A stretch of 64,000 nucleotides of DNA, taken from contig NZ_CP121112.1 in the NCBI RefSeq assembly GCF_029625295.1, forward strand, positions 4,216,001 through 4,280,000, in the 5' to 3' direction. Every line of letters starts with the position of its first letter. The stretch's first letter is position 1. The DNA comes from Flavobacterium gyeonganense (lineage in GTDB: Bacteria; Bacteroidota; Bacteroidia; Flavobacteriales; Flavobacteriaceae). Shown here piece after piece: positions 17,537 to 27,708 of the stretch. Both the position numbers and the translations under genes were made by a program. The notes below the pieces were generated by a model that was given only the letters and a program-made list of their open reading frames with translations, did no database searches and had not been told where the DNA came from.

Positions 17537-17848
17537 CTACGATAAAAACTCCAATTGTTTAAAAACCGGAATTAAAGACTTTCCTTTTTCAGTCAGATAA
17601 TATTCAATATGCAGGGGTTTTTGTTTTATAACAACTTTTTCCAGCAATCCGATTTCTTCAAGTTCTTTTAATGCAGCAGAAAGGGATTGTTTGTTTGTAC
17701 CCTTGATTTCACGCAACAAACTGCTGAAACGCAAAGGCGACTCAACTGCCAGACGAAAAATCTCGGGTTTCCATTTACCCGAAAGCAACTTCAAAAGCCC
17801 TTGTGCAGGACAAGTTTCAGTATCACTAGTCATTTTTTTAGTAGTCAT
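17537..17848 (-). CDS. HxlR-family regulator (second copy)
   Basis: 103-residue winged-helix HxlR protein with a Cys at the N-terminus (DTETCPAQGLLKLLSGKWK) and RFSSLLREIKGTNKQSLSAALKELEE as the recognition region. It is divergent from a DsbA/SpxH-like gene over a 114-bp gap, the usual arrangement of HxlR with its redox target. Minus-strand TATTTTTG in the gap is a candidate -7 box for it. Confidence 0.85.
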   Translation of the reverse strand: MTTKKMTSDTETCPAQGLLKLLSGKWKPEIFRLAVESPLRFSSLLREIKGTNKQSLSAALKELEEIGLLEKVVIKQKPLHIEYYLTEKGKSLIPVFKQLEFLS

Positions 17849-17962
17849 AAATTTTTGACTTATTGCATGTGAATTTTATATAAAGCAATTTTACACAAAA
17901 ATAGAGATTAATTATAGCACAGGAAATAAAAAATAGTGTTGCCACATAGGCAGATTCCTAAC

Positions 17963-18955
17963 ATGAACCCAATTAATAAAATTTTAATAATCTTAATCAT
18001 GCTTGGCAGCCAATACAGCCAGGCTCAGACTACTAATAAAATGGAAGAAAAAAACAATCCGCTTTTATGTGACCCTGTAGAAGGAATATGTGGAATACCA
18101 GATAGCGCAACAAATTCAAAAGTTACGGTGCAAAAAACAGAAAAACCTATCAGGGTTGTATATTTTACAGATCCGATCTGCTCTTCTTGTTGGGGAATAG
18201 AGCCTCAATTACGAAAACTGAAACTGGAATACGGAGACAGCATAGAATTTGAATATCGAATGGGCGGTCTATTGCCAGATTGGAGTTACAACAGTGGAGG
18301 CATCAGCAAACCATCTGACGTGGCACATCATTGGGACGAAGTAAGTATTTATTATGATATGCCAATTGATGGTGATGTTTGGCTGGAAGATCCTTTACAT
18401 TCTTCTTACCCGCCATCCATTGCTTTTAAAGCTGCACAATTGCAGGATAATGAAAAATCAATTTTGTTTTTGCGGTTTTTAAGAGAAATGGTCTTTTTAG
18501 AGAAAAAGAACATTACAAAAATGGAGCATTTGATAGCAGCTGCGAAAAAAGCAGGACTTGATGCAGAAAAGTTACAAGCAGACTTTGAGGGAAAAGCAAA
18601 AATAGCCTTTGAAGAAGACTTAAAACAGGCAAAGAAATTTGGAGTAAGAGGCTTCCCCACAATATTCTTTTTTGATAAATCAGGAAATAATGAAACTGTT
18701 TACGGCACGAAACCCTACTCAGTTTATGAGGCAGCTGTTTTAAACCTGAATTCTAAAGTAAAGAAAAATGAATATGTAAAAAGTTGGCAATCCCTTTTTG
18801 AAAAATATGATTCGCTTACCGCAAAAGAGTTTTCAGAGTTATCAGAAAGCCAACGAGACGAAAGCGAAAAACTGTTAAATGAACTCTGGGATCAGGGTAT
18901 ATTAGAAAAACGTACCACGAAAAATGGTTCTTTGTGGCAAAGAAAAGCACATTAA
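17963..18955 (+). CDS. Exported DsbA-like / SpxH-like thioredoxin-fold protein
   Basis: 330 residues. The ATG at 17963 gives a signal peptide (MNPINKILIILIMLGSQYSQ), hence export; an upstream TTG would mask it. After a linker with three Cys (LLCDPVEGICGIP) comes a thioredoxin fold: YFTDPICSSCWGIEPQLRKL with CxxC, then RMGGLLPDW, a helical insert, and FGVRGFPTIFFF with the cis-Pro. This matches the FrnE/SpxH branch of DsbA proteins. SpxH is normally a cytosolic ClpXP adaptor, so an exported copy more likely does thiol exchange in the periplasm. Probably controlled by the facing HxlR. Confidence 0.78.
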   Translation: MNPINKILIILIMLGSQYSQAQTTNKMEEKNNPLLCDPVEGICGIPDSATNSKVTVQKTEKPIRVVYFTDPICSSCWGIEPQLRKLKLEYGDSIEFEYRMGGLLPDWSYNSGGISKPSDVAHHWDEVSIYYDMPIDGDVWLEDPLHSSYPPSIAFKAAQLQDNEKSILFLRFLREMVFLEKKNITKMEHLIAAAKKAGLDAEKLQADFEGKAKIAFEEDLKQAKKFGVRGFPTIFFFDKSGNNETVYGTKPYSVYEAAVLNLNSKVKKNEYVKSWQSLFEKYDSLTAKEFSELSESQRDESEKLLNELWDQGILEKRTTKNGSLWQRKAH

Positions 18956-19063
18956 AAAACTAATTCCAATTCATTTGTCAACATCCAATAGCTATTCGCA
19001 AACAGCTAAAGGAATTTATCACCGGAATTGTAAAATACATTTGTTCTTCCTTCTTATATGCTT

Positions 19064-19208
19064 TTAAACGCTGCATTGTTTTATGATCAGCCTAAATACA
19101 GAATTTATCTAAAGGGGAATAATTTATTGGATCTAACAATATTGGAATGCAACAGGAATGCCACAAAAGCCTGTAAATGTATTAGCAGGTATAACGTTTA
19201 ATTTTAAT
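19064..19208 (+). pseudogene. TonB-dependent receptor C-terminal remnant
   Basis: Inside the 18956-19314 gap, 19064 onward reads LNAALFYDQPKYRIYLKGNNLLD, then after a frame change YWNATGMPQKPVNVLAGITF and NF. This is the usual last strand set of a TonB-dependent siderophore receptor (NNL.D..YW...PQKP...F.F). The rest of the barrel and plug are absent, so this is decay or deletion, not a local error. The rest of the gap contains a terminator and nothing else I can name. Confidence 0.6.
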
Positions 19209-19224
19209 ATCATCTTAATAAGTC

Positions 19225-19262
19225 AAAAAAGCGGTAGTAAATATTTTTTGCCGCTGTTTTTT
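19225..19262. terminator. Bidirectional terminator
   Basis: AAAAAAGCGG (19225-19234) faces CCGCTGTTTTTT (19251-19262). With A's on one side and T's on the other it can serve the minus-strand kinase gene ending at 19315. Confidence 0.65.
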
Positions 19263-19314
19263 AGTTACAATGAACTTTTACTGGTTTCCAAATAAAAAAG
19301 AAGAGAAGTTCTTT

Positions 19315-20823
19315 TTATATCGATTCTTCAGTTTGTTTTATAGGAAGTGTTACTATAAATTCAGCTCCGTTATCTTTTTCTCCTTTTGCGGTAATAAATC
19401 CATTGTGCCTTTTTGCTATTTTTCTGCAAAGTGAAAGACCAAGGCCATTCCCTTCATATTGATCTTTAGAATGCAGTCTTTCAAAAGCATTAAATATTCT
19501 TTCTGTAAAAGCTGCTTCCAGTCCTATACCATTATCTTTAATCGAAATCTGTAGCATTTCATTTCCGTTTACATGTATATGTTTACTAGTTATAATGATG
19601 GTAGTTGGCGTATCATTTTTAGAAAATTTAAGGGCATTTTGTATCAGGTTATAAAAAAGCTGATTAATCAGAATTGGTGCTCCTTGTATAAATGAAAGAT
19701 TTGAACTGGTTACAGTAGCCTGCTTTTCTTTTATAATAAGTTCCAGATCGGTCTTGATGTTTTCTATAACATCATTCAGATCAATATCCTCAATCGGCTG
19801 TTTATTTTTATCTAATGTAGAGTAATCCAGAATGCCTTCAATTATGTTTTGCATTCTCTGGGCCGACTGATCAATTTTATTAAGATACTTTATTGAATTC
19901 TCATTAAAATGCGAATTTTTTTCATTTCGTACAAAGCTATTGAAGATTTTAATTTTTCTAACAGGTTCTCTTAAATCATGACTAACCACATTAGCAAAAT
20001 GTAAAAGATCATCATTAGATCGTTTTAGCTGTTCGGTATTTTCGGCTACCTGTTTTTTTAATTCTTCCTGAAATTCCTTATGCTCATTAATGTCCTGAAT
20101 AGTTCCGATTATAGTGATAGATTCGCCATTTTCGTTTTTGATTATTTTTCCGTTGACTTTAACCCATTTTGAGGTATGATCATCATTTAGTATCCTTGCT
20201 TCATATGATATTATTCCGGTTTTTTCCGCTTCCTTATAGGCTTTTTCCCGAATTGGCAAGTCGTCAGGATGTAGTTTTGTAATCAATTCAGTTCTTGAAA
20301 GTGTTGCGTCAATACCTGTTATATAATTAAAATTACCACAGGTTTTGATTTCTTTTGTTGCCAAATCTATTTCATAAGTTCCCATCCCAGATGAATCAAT
20401 AGCAATTCGAAGCCGCTCTTCTGCACTTTGTACCTGCTGTTTTGTTATGTAAAGATCGGTTACATCAACACCAGTATTCATAACTCCATAAATTTTTTCT
20501 TCTTCATCAAAAAGCGGGATATAACTGTAATTAAAATAATGTGATTTTGCTATTCCATTGATTATCAAGTCAACTTTTTTATTTTTTCCATGAAAAGCAA
20601 TTCCTGTTTTAAGGACATTAGTTACCTGATGAAACAGATCCTGATCTTTAACTTCGGGCAGAACTTCCAGATATTTTTTTCCAATTATTTCGCTGCCTTT
20701 TCCCCACGCATCTATCATAGCAGTATTTGCTAATTCTATAATAAGCTCTTCTCCAGTATAAACGGCTATTGGCAAAGGTGTATTATCTACGATGTCCTTT
20801 AAGATTCTTATGTTTGGATACAT
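19315..20823 (-). CDS. PAS-PAS sensor histidine kinase (cytosolic)
   Basis: 502 residues, no membrane segment. PAS1 ~8-125, PAS2/PAC ~130-250, coiled linker, HisKA with phospho-acceptor H282 in VVSHDLREPVRK, then the ATPase domain (N box LFYNLIQNALKFS, G1 DNGIGLE, G2 GNGLGLSL) and a short tail. No heme or flavin Cys signature is obvious in the PAS domains. It faces the heme oxygenase/phytochrome genes across a 395-bp gap, and its kinase half closely resembles that of the phytochrome, so the two may feed one pathway. No response regulator lies in the window. A TAATTTTG box is at 20842-20849 on its strand. Confidence 0.9.
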   Translation of the reverse strand: MYPNIRILKDIVDNTPLPIAVYTGEELIIELANTAMIDAWGKGSEIIGKKYLEVLPEVKDQDLFHQVTNVLKTGIAFHGKNKKVDLIINGIAKSHYFNYSYIPLFDEEEKIYGVMNTGVDVTDLYITKQQVQSAEERLRIAIDSSGMGTYEIDLATKEIKTCGNFNYITGIDATLSRTELITKLHPDDLPIREKAYKEAEKTGIISYEARILNDDHTSKWVKVNGKIIKNENGESITIIGTIQDINEHKEFQEELKKQVAENTEQLKRSNDDLLHFANVVSHDLREPVRKIKIFNSFVRNEKNSHFNENSIKYLNKIDQSAQRMQNIIEGILDYSTLDKNKQPIEDIDLNDVIENIKTDLELIIKEKQATVTSSNLSFIQGAPILINQLFYNLIQNALKFSKNDTPTTIIITSKHIHVNGNEMLQISIKDNGIGLEAAFTERIFNAFERLHSKDQYEGNGLGLSLCRKIAKRHNGFITAKGEKDNGAEFIVTLPIKQTEESI

Positions 20824-21218
20824 AGTTTATTAATTTTATTACAAAATTATCTTTTTAGTAAATCAACATTGTTACATCAAATTTCATAAAGTATTCAAAA
20901 TTACAATGTAAGAATGTAATTTAATGTTTAATTGTTTGCTTTGTTTAATTTTTATTAAAATTTATAAAACAGTTATTTTAATATGGAACTGATTTTATTT
21001 TATAATACTTACTAAAATAAACAATTACTCAAATCTTAAAATTTATTTTGTTTAAAAGAATATTTTGAAAATTAAACAAAATAATCGCAAGTTTTATTGA
21101 ATATTTGTCAAAAAAATAATGTTTTTATTGTGAAAATATATGTTTTGATATAATGTTTTTTTCTACATTTGCTAATAAGAGATAGCACAACATTTAAAAA
21201 AGCAATTTTTCCAAAATA
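20824..21218. promoter_or_regulatory. Divergent control region, kinase / bphO
   Basis: 395 bp of very AT-rich DNA between divergent genes. On the plus strand TACATTTG (21164-21171), with TTTG at 21144-21147, is a candidate promoter for bphO; on the minus strand TAATTTTG (20842-20849) is a candidate for the kinase. No other structure stood out. Confidence 0.5.
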
Positions 21219-21814
21219 ATGAGTATAAATTTAGCTCCTGTATCATCAAATTTTCTTGTTGATTTAAAAACAAAAACTGCCAATTCTCATAAAAAATTAG
21301 AATGCCTGCCGGTTTCAGCTTCAATCATATCCTCTGATATGAAATTGTCTGATTATATTCATTATTTATGCTTAATGCATGATGTTCACAAAGAGATAGA
21401 GAGTGTTGTTTTTCCGCTACTTTCTGATATTATAGATGATATTGAACTAAGAAAAAAACACACCTTATCGAAGATGATCTATTTTATCTTAATCGTAATA
21501 AAACTATTGCAACCAGAGTTTTTAATGTTAAAGAAATAAACATTCCTTTTGCTTTAGGCATATTGTATGTTATTGAGGGGTCTACTCTTGGAGGCAGATA
21601 TATTTTAAAAAATATTACTACAATTGCAGGGCTTGATAAAGGGCAGGGCGTATCTTATTTTAACGGATATGGGGAAAAAACAGGAAATTATTGGAAATCT
21701 TTTCTTATTTTTCTGGAAGAATATGAGCAAAGTTATAATTGCGGTAATACTATTATTGAGGGAGCTATATATGCTTTTGATAGTATCCATAAGCATTTTG
21801 AAGGCATAAAATAA
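21219..21814 (+). pseudogene. bphO: Heme oxygenase (biliverdin-forming), frameshifted
   Basis: Two frames together encode one ~198-residue heme oxygenase: 21219-21539 (LKTKTANSHKKLE; the His is the expected heme ligand region) and the -1 frame from ~21459 to 21814 (EDDLFYLNRNK..., YVIEGSTLGGRYI, GNYWKSFLIFLEEYE). The break is at an A7 run, 21452-21458. One extra A gives ELRKKTHLIEDD, the normal sequence. Read in frame, the run is A_AAA_AAA, a -1 slippery heptamer, so full-length product by slippage is possible; a sequencing deletion is likelier. The enzyme would open heme to biliverdin, the chromophore of the phytochrome whose ATG is two bases after this stop. Confidence 0.85.
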
Positions 21815-21816
21815 GA

Positions 21817-24087
21817 ATGAAGATTAAAGATATAGTTAATCGTGATGTTGTCACCTTAACAAATTGTGAGCATGAACCTATACATATACCAGGCAAAATA
21901 CAGCCACATGGCTTTTTAATTGGTCTTACTTCCGAAAGAAAAATTGATTATTGTACAAACAATATTTCTTCATTTATTGGTATTTCATATACCGAAGTAA
22001 TTGGAAAGAATTTAATTGATGTTTTTGGTACAAAAGCTGAAAACCAAATCTTTGAATACATAAATGATACAATTCAGAATGTTTTTCCTCTTGAAATAGA
22101 CCTGCTTGGTAAATTATTTCAGGTAAGTATTCATAGAAGCTTTGATATTTATGTGTTAGAGGCAGAGCCCTTGTTTCCAGGAAAGGAAGAACTTGCAGAT
22201 GTCTATACCCAGACAATTCAGTTTGTTACCCAGATGAACAATACCAGATCACTAAAAGATTTGTGTGCGCTTGTCGCTCAGGGAACCCGTGAAATAACAG
22301 GATATGACCGTGTAATGATTTATCGATTTGATAAACAATATAACGGAGAAGTATTCGCTGAAAGCTGCAGGGAAGATTTGGAGTCGTTTTTAGGGTTGCA
22401 CTATCCCCATACAGATATTCCGGCGCAGGCAAGGGAATTGTATATTAAAAATCAGCTTAGACTGATAGTTGATATGGATTATGAGGCAGTTCCAATCTTT
22501 ACAATTGACGATCGGGAAAATAAAAATCTGGATTTAAGCCTTTCGATACTTAGGAGTACCTCACCAATCCATGTTGAATATCTTAAGAATATGGGGGTTT
22601 ACGCAACACTGACAATTTCTCTTATTCATCATGGTCGTTTATGGGGACTTATTGCCTGCCATCATTATGCTCCAAAGAACATTTCTCCACATATCAGACT
22701 TGCAGCGAAGCTACAGGGGCAGTTTATTACTTCTCAGATTGATATTAGGCAATCAAATGATGAAAATATAAATGCGCAAAATACAGCTTTGGCATTGGAG
22801 CAGTTGACAGGTCTGGATCTTCCGCTTTTGCAGGAATCGATTGAAAAAATAATTAATGCTCCTCAATTGCTCAATATTTGTAATGCATCAGGAGTTTCAA
22901 TTATAACGAGAGGTAAAATATATAAAAATGGCCTAACGCCATCAGATAAACAGGTTAAGAAGTTAATAACGCTAATTAACGCTCAGGTTCCGGAAAAAGT
23001 ATTTATAACAAATAAGCTCAGTGATTATTTTCCGGAGTTTGGATCATTTTCTGACTTTGCGGGTATTATTTATCATTCTCTTGGAAGTGATGATTATGTA
23101 ATTTGGTTCAGGCCAGAAACAATATCAGAAATTAACTGGGGTGGTGATCCGGAAAAAGCGATAATAAAAGATGATAATGGTCTTCATCCAAGGAACTCAT
23201 TTAATATTTGGAAACAGATTATAAAAAACCAAAGCAGTGCCTGGAAAGAATATGAGATAAACGGAGCATTGCAATATGCACACGTACTTCATAATCAGTT
23301 GATGATGGTTATTTTAAGTGAGGAAGAAGAGAAATATCGTACTCAGAGTGAAATATTGAAGGAAACAAATTCAGAACTAGAAAATCTTAACTGGATCAGT
23401 ACACATGATCTACAGGAGCCATTACGTAAAATTCAGTTGTTTACTTCTAAAATGTTGGCAGAACCTGATGTTATACAATCAGAATCAGTTTCAAGCTCAT
23501 TACACCGTGTGTCTAAGTCAGCTAGCAGAATGAGAACTTTGCTTGATGATATTCTTAAATTTTCAAGAATTAAGTATACCAGAGAGGCTTTACAGGAAAT
23601 CGATTTGAATCATATCTTAGAAGCAACAATGGAAGAAATGAAAGAAGTTATTTCTGAAAACAATGCTGTAATTGAATATGAAAACCTACCTGAAGTACAT
23701 GGTGTTAATTTTTTATTGCGACAATTGTTTTCAAATATATTGCAGAATTCTTTAAAATTTGCATCTTCTGAGAGAACACCTAATATTAAAATTACCGCTT
23801 CCTCCGAACCTGAATTAGTAGCCTATTCGAATAAAATTTATTGTAATTGGGTTCGTTTTTCAGATAATGGAATTGGTTTTGAACAGCGCTATTCAGAAAC
23901 AATTTTTAAGGTTTTCGGAAGATTACACAATCAGGAAAAATATACGGGATCAGGGGTTGGACTTGCATTGTGTAAAAAAATTATGCAAACGCTGGGAGGA
24001 ACTATATATGCAGAAGGAAGGCCAGGAGAAGGTACTGATATAACTATCTTTTTTCCCTGTGACCCTTTGGATACACTTTTAGATTAA
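21817..24087 (+). CDS. bphP: Bacteriophytochrome histidine kinase
   Basis: 756-residue red/far-red photoreceptor kinase. PAS ~18-120 with the biliverdin-attachment Cys C17 in LTNCEHEPIHIPGKIQPHG; GAF ~140-310 with YDRVMIYRFD, HTDIPAQARELY (D200) and chromophore-pocket His in CHHYAP; PHY ~325-500 with the tongue motif PRNSF (458-462); HisKA H530 in WISTHDLQEPLRK; then the ATPase (FSDNGIGFE, GSGVGLAL). All canonical photosensor residues are present, so it should bind biliverdin and photoconvert. It starts two bases after the heme oxygenase frame, forming a bphO-bphP operon. No response regulator is fused or adjacent. Confidence 0.95.
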   Translation: MKIKDIVNRDVVTLTNCEHEPIHIPGKIQPHGFLIGLTSERKIDYCTNNISSFIGISYTEVIGKNLIDVFGTKAENQIFEYINDTIQNVFPLEIDLLGKLFQVSIHRSFDIYVLEAEPLFPGKEELADVYTQTIQFVTQMNNTRSLKDLCALVAQGTREITGYDRVMIYRFDKQYNGEVFAESCREDLESFLGLHYPHTDIPAQARELYIKNQLRLIVDMDYEAVPIFTIDDRENKNLDLSLSILRSTSPIHVEYLKNMGVYATLTISLIHHGRLWGLIACHHYAPKNISPHIRLAAKLQGQFITSQIDIRQSNDENINAQNTALALEQLTGLDLPLLQESIEKIINAPQLLNICNASGVSIITRGKIYKNGLTPSDKQVKKLITLINAQVPEKVFITNKLSDYFPEFGSFSDFAGIIYHSLGSDDYVIWFRPETISEINWGGDPEKAIIKDDNGLHPRNSFNIWKQIIKNQSSAWKEYEINGALQYAHVLHNQLMMVILSEEEEKYRTQSEILKETNSELENLNWISTHDLQEPLRKIQLFTSKMLAEPDVIQSESVSSSLHRVSKSASRMRTLLDDILKFSRIKYTREALQEIDLNHILEATMEEMKEVISENNAVIEYENLPEVHGVNFLLRQLFSNILQNSLKFASSERTPNIKITASSEPELVAYSNKIYCNWVRFSDNGIGFEQRYSETIFKVFGRLHNQEKYTGSGVGLALCKKIMQTLGGTIYAEGRPGEGTDITIFFPCDPLDTLLD

Positions 24088-24107
24088 GTGGAAATTGATT
24101 TTATATT

Positions 24108-24731
24108 TTATATTTTATTGGGTTTGCTTACATATTTATTGTTTTTAATAAAAAAGCGCCATGGCAAAAGTGCATCTTCCTTCGCGTATGCTACGCCAAT
24201 TCGTGATGTTGAGGCAACCTGGTCAGCTTGATATTGAGTTCCATGATCTTCAATCCATATTTCTTCTCCTGTCAAATCTTTTTCATTAAAAGATTTATCA
24301 ATTCCGAGTGCTTTAGCAGCAGATCCGGGGCCTGATGAAATAGAAGGATTTGTAACTGATATTTTACGTCTTGATTCTATTATTTCTTTTCCTATCAATG
24401 GTTCAATACCCCTTATTAATATTGCATGTGGCTCGCCTTCTACAGAACTCACAATATTAAAAAGATAATGAATTCCATAACATAAATAAACATATGAAAC
24501 ACCTCCTTCAGAATACATCGTTTCGTTTCGGTTAGTACGCCTTCCTCCGTAAGCGTGAGAGGCCTTGTCAGTTAGACCATAATAGGCTTCAGTTTCTACA
24601 ATTATATCAGCTGTTACTTGTCCATTTATTTGAGTAAAAAGCACTTTTCCTAAAAGATCTTTTGCTAGATAAAGAACATCCCGATTTTGATAATAAGAAT
24701 ATTGTAATTTGATATGATCTTTCCTGAGCAT
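24108..24731 (-). CDS. 3-methyladenine DNA glycosylase (AAG/MPG family)
   Basis: 207 residues matching the AAG family, which excises alkylated purines and hypoxanthine as the first step in base excision repair. Key features: LAKDLLGKVL, VETEAYYG with the catalytic Glu, DKASHAYGGRRTNRNETMY, the LCYGIHYLFN helix, and SGPGSAAKALGI. Length is normal for bacteria. It is converging with bphP (20 bases between stops) and lies 40 bases downstream of uvrA, so it may be read with that repair gene. Confidence 0.92.
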   Translation of the reverse strand: MLRKDHIKLQYSYYQNRDVLYLAKDLLGKVLFTQINGQVTADIIVETEAYYGLTDKASHAYGGRRTNRNETMYSEGGVSYVYLCYGIHYLFNIVSSVEGEPHAILIRGIEPLIGKEIIESRRKISVTNPSISSGPGSAAKALGIDKSFNEKDLTGEEIWIEDHGTQYQADQVASTSRIGVAYAKEDALLPWRFFIKNNKYVSKPNKI

Positions 24732-24754
24732 ATGTAGACATAATTTGTATGGAA

Positions 24755-27585
24755 TTAAATCAGCTCTTTTTTCAAAAACTTAGCCGTATAGCTTTTTTTA
24801 TTCTGGGCAACTTCTTCCGGAGTTCCTTTTGCAACCAATTGGCCGCCGCCTTTTCCCCTTCCGGACCAATATCAATAATATAATCGGCTAGTTTTATAAC
24901 GTCCATATTATGTTCTATTACTAATATAGTATTTCCTTTATCAACCAGTTTGTTTATTACTTCCATTAAAACTCGGATGTCTTCAAAATGGAGCCCTGTT
25001 GTGGGTTCATCCAGAATATAAAATGTATTTCCGGTGTCTTTTTTTGATAATTCTCCGGCTAATTTAATACGCTGTGCTTCACCACCTGATAGTGTGGTGC
25101 TTTGCTGGCCAAGTGTAATGTATCCTAAACCAACATCCTGAATTGTTTTTACTTTTCTATAGATCTTTGGAATATTTTCAAAAAAAGGAACGGCTTCATC
25201 AACTGTCATATCCAAAACATCCGAAATTGATTTTCCTTTGTATCGAATTTCTAAGGTTTCTCTGTTGAAACGTTTTCCCTGACAGGTTTCGCATTCTACA
25301 TAAACATCCGGAAGAAAATTCATTTCGATTGTTCTCACACCTGAGCCTTCACAAGTTTCACAACGACCTCCTTTTACGTTAAAACTAAAGCGTCCGGCTT
25401 TATATCCGCGGATCATGCTTTCAGAAGTCATAGTAAATAAGTTTCGGATTTCTGTAAAAACTTCTGTATAAGTTGCCGGATTTGAACGTGGTGTACGTCC
25501 AATCGGACTTTGGTCAATATCAATTACTTTGTCTATATGCTCTAAACCTTCAATCTTTTTATAAGGCTGAGGTTTTTTTACACCATTAAAATAATATGCA
25601 TTCAGAATCGGATAAAGTGTTTCATTAATCAAAGTCGATTTACCGCTTCCAGAAACCCCTGTAACACAAATTAATTGTCCTAACGGAATTTCAATCGAAA
25701 CATTTTTTAAATTATTACCTGTTGCTCCGGTCAGTTTAAGAAATTTGCCATTGCCTTTTCTACGTTCTTTAGGAATCTCCAGTTTCATTTTACCATTCAG
25801 ATATTGGGCTGTAATGGTGTTTGAAGCCAATGTTTCTTTTGGTGTCCCGGTACTGATGATTTGCCCTCCGTATTTTCCTGCTTTAGGACCAATATCAATA
25901 ACGTAATCTGCACTTTCAATCATGTCTTTATCGTGTTCTACCACAATAACTGAATTCCCAATGTCACGTAATTGTTCGAGGGACTGAATCAGTTTTTCGT
26001 TGTCTCTTTGATGTAATCCAATACTTGGCTCATCTAAAATATATAAAACCCCAACCAATTGCGAACCAATTTGTGTTGCAAGACGGATGCGCTGCGCTTC
26101 ACCACCGGAAAGTGATTTTGAACTTCGGCTTAAAGCCAGATAATTCAAGCCTACATTCATCAAAAAGTTTAATCGGTCTTTAATTTCTTTTACAACTTCA
26201 GAAGCAATTAAAAGCTGCTTATCCGATAAATGATTATTTAAATCCAGAAACCACTCGGTTAAATCAGAAATATCCATTTCGCACAATTCGGTAATGTTTT
26301 TTCCATTTACCCTAAAAAACTGCGCTTCCTTTTTTAAACGCGAACCATCGCAAACCGGACAATTTATTTCGTCCATGAAATCTTTTGCCCAGCGTTTTAT
26401 GCTTGTTGTAGAGCTTTCATCATATTGATTTTTAATGAAATTAGAAATTCCTTCAAAATCAATTTTATACTCTCTCGTAACGCCAAGATCTTTTGAGTTG
26501 ATAGTAAATTTGTCTTTTCCACCATAAAGAATCATATTTAAAGCTTCTTCAGGAATTTTTTCAATTGGATCCGTGATTTTGAATCCAAATTTTTCTCCAA
26601 TGGTTTCTAATTGTTTGAAAATCCAGGACGATTTATATTCACCAAGCGGAGCAAATCCACCAGCTTTTATCGATAATTTCGAATTCGGAATGATTTTTTT
26701 AGCATTGATTTCGTGTACCGTTCCCAACCCGTTACAATGTGGACATGCACCTTTTGGAGAGTTGAATGAAAATAAATTCGGTTCAGGGTTTTGATACGAT
26801 ATTCCGGTTGACGGGCACATCAAATTCCGACTGAAATAGCGTACTTCATTCGAATCCTGATCTAAAATCATCAATACATCTTCACCATGATGCATTGCCG
26901 TATTGATGCTTTCTGATAACCTTTTTTGTGTATCGGCATTATCTTCAATTACCATTCGATCAACAACAATTTCAATATCATGAGTTTTGTAACGGTCCAG
27001 TTTCATTCCGGCTACCAAATCCTGAACTTCACCATTTACACGAACTTTTAAAAATCCCTGTTTAGTGATTTGCTGAAATAACTCAGCGTAATGTCCTTTT
27101 CTGGCTTTAATGACCGGGGCGAGAATATTGATGCGTTTTCCGCTATAATCCTGAATAATCAAATCTTTAATTTGTTCATCAGAGTAGGAAACCATCTTTT
27201 CGCCTGTGTTATAACTGTATGCGTCAGCACCACGTGCATATAAAAGTCTAAGAAAATCATATATCTCAGTAATAGTTCCAACCGTAGAACGAGGACTTTT
27301 ACTGGTTGTTTTTTGTTCAATCGCGATTACAGGAGAAAGTCCGTCGATTTTATCAACATCAGGACGTTCTAATCCTCCAAGGAATTGTCTGGCATACGCC
27401 GAAAAAGTTTCTATATACCGGCGTTGCCCTTCAGCATAAATAGTATCAAATGCCAGGGAAGATTTTCCTGAGCCTGAAAGTCCTGTAATAACTACAAGTT
27501 TTTCCCTCGGAATTGAAATATCAATATTTTTAAGATTATGAACTCTTGCACCAAGAACTTCAATAGTATTGTCTTTATCTAGCAT
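24755..27585 (-). CDS. uvrA: UvrABC excinuclease subunit A, C-terminal frameshift
   Basis: Damage-recognition ATPase of nucleotide excision repair. Two ABC modules: Walker A GLSGSGKSS and GVSGSGKST, two LSGGEAQRI signatures, and zinc-binding CPHC/CPVC and CETC/CETC sites. I chose the ATG at 27585 (MLDKDNTIEVLG). In the last ~35 codons the frame goes wrong: the read ends GPEGEKAAANW... with a stop at 24772, while one extra G in the GGGG run near 24855 would give GPEGGKGGGQLVAKGTPEEV and a stop at 24755, the normal UvrA tail (943 residues). A single-base loss, probably in sequencing. A -7 box (TAACTTTG) is at 27602-27609. Confidence 0.95.
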
Positions 27586-27601
27586 AAATTTGAGCAAAAC
27601 G

Positions 27602-27609
27602 CAAAGTTA
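27602..27609 (-). promoter_or_regulatory. Candidate -7 box for uvrA (TAACTTTG)
   Basis: Exact TAnnTTTG on the minus strand, 16 bases before the chosen uvrA ATG. It supports the start at 27585 over the ATG at 27597. No good -33 TTG was seen. Confidence 0.5.
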
Positions 27610-27708
27610 CCACTTTGATTTGTTCTTTTTAGGCTAAGCTGCAGAAGTTTATGTTAAAAATTGTAACAAAAAAACATATTCTGAACTAAACTATTCTAAA
27701 TAGTAAAA

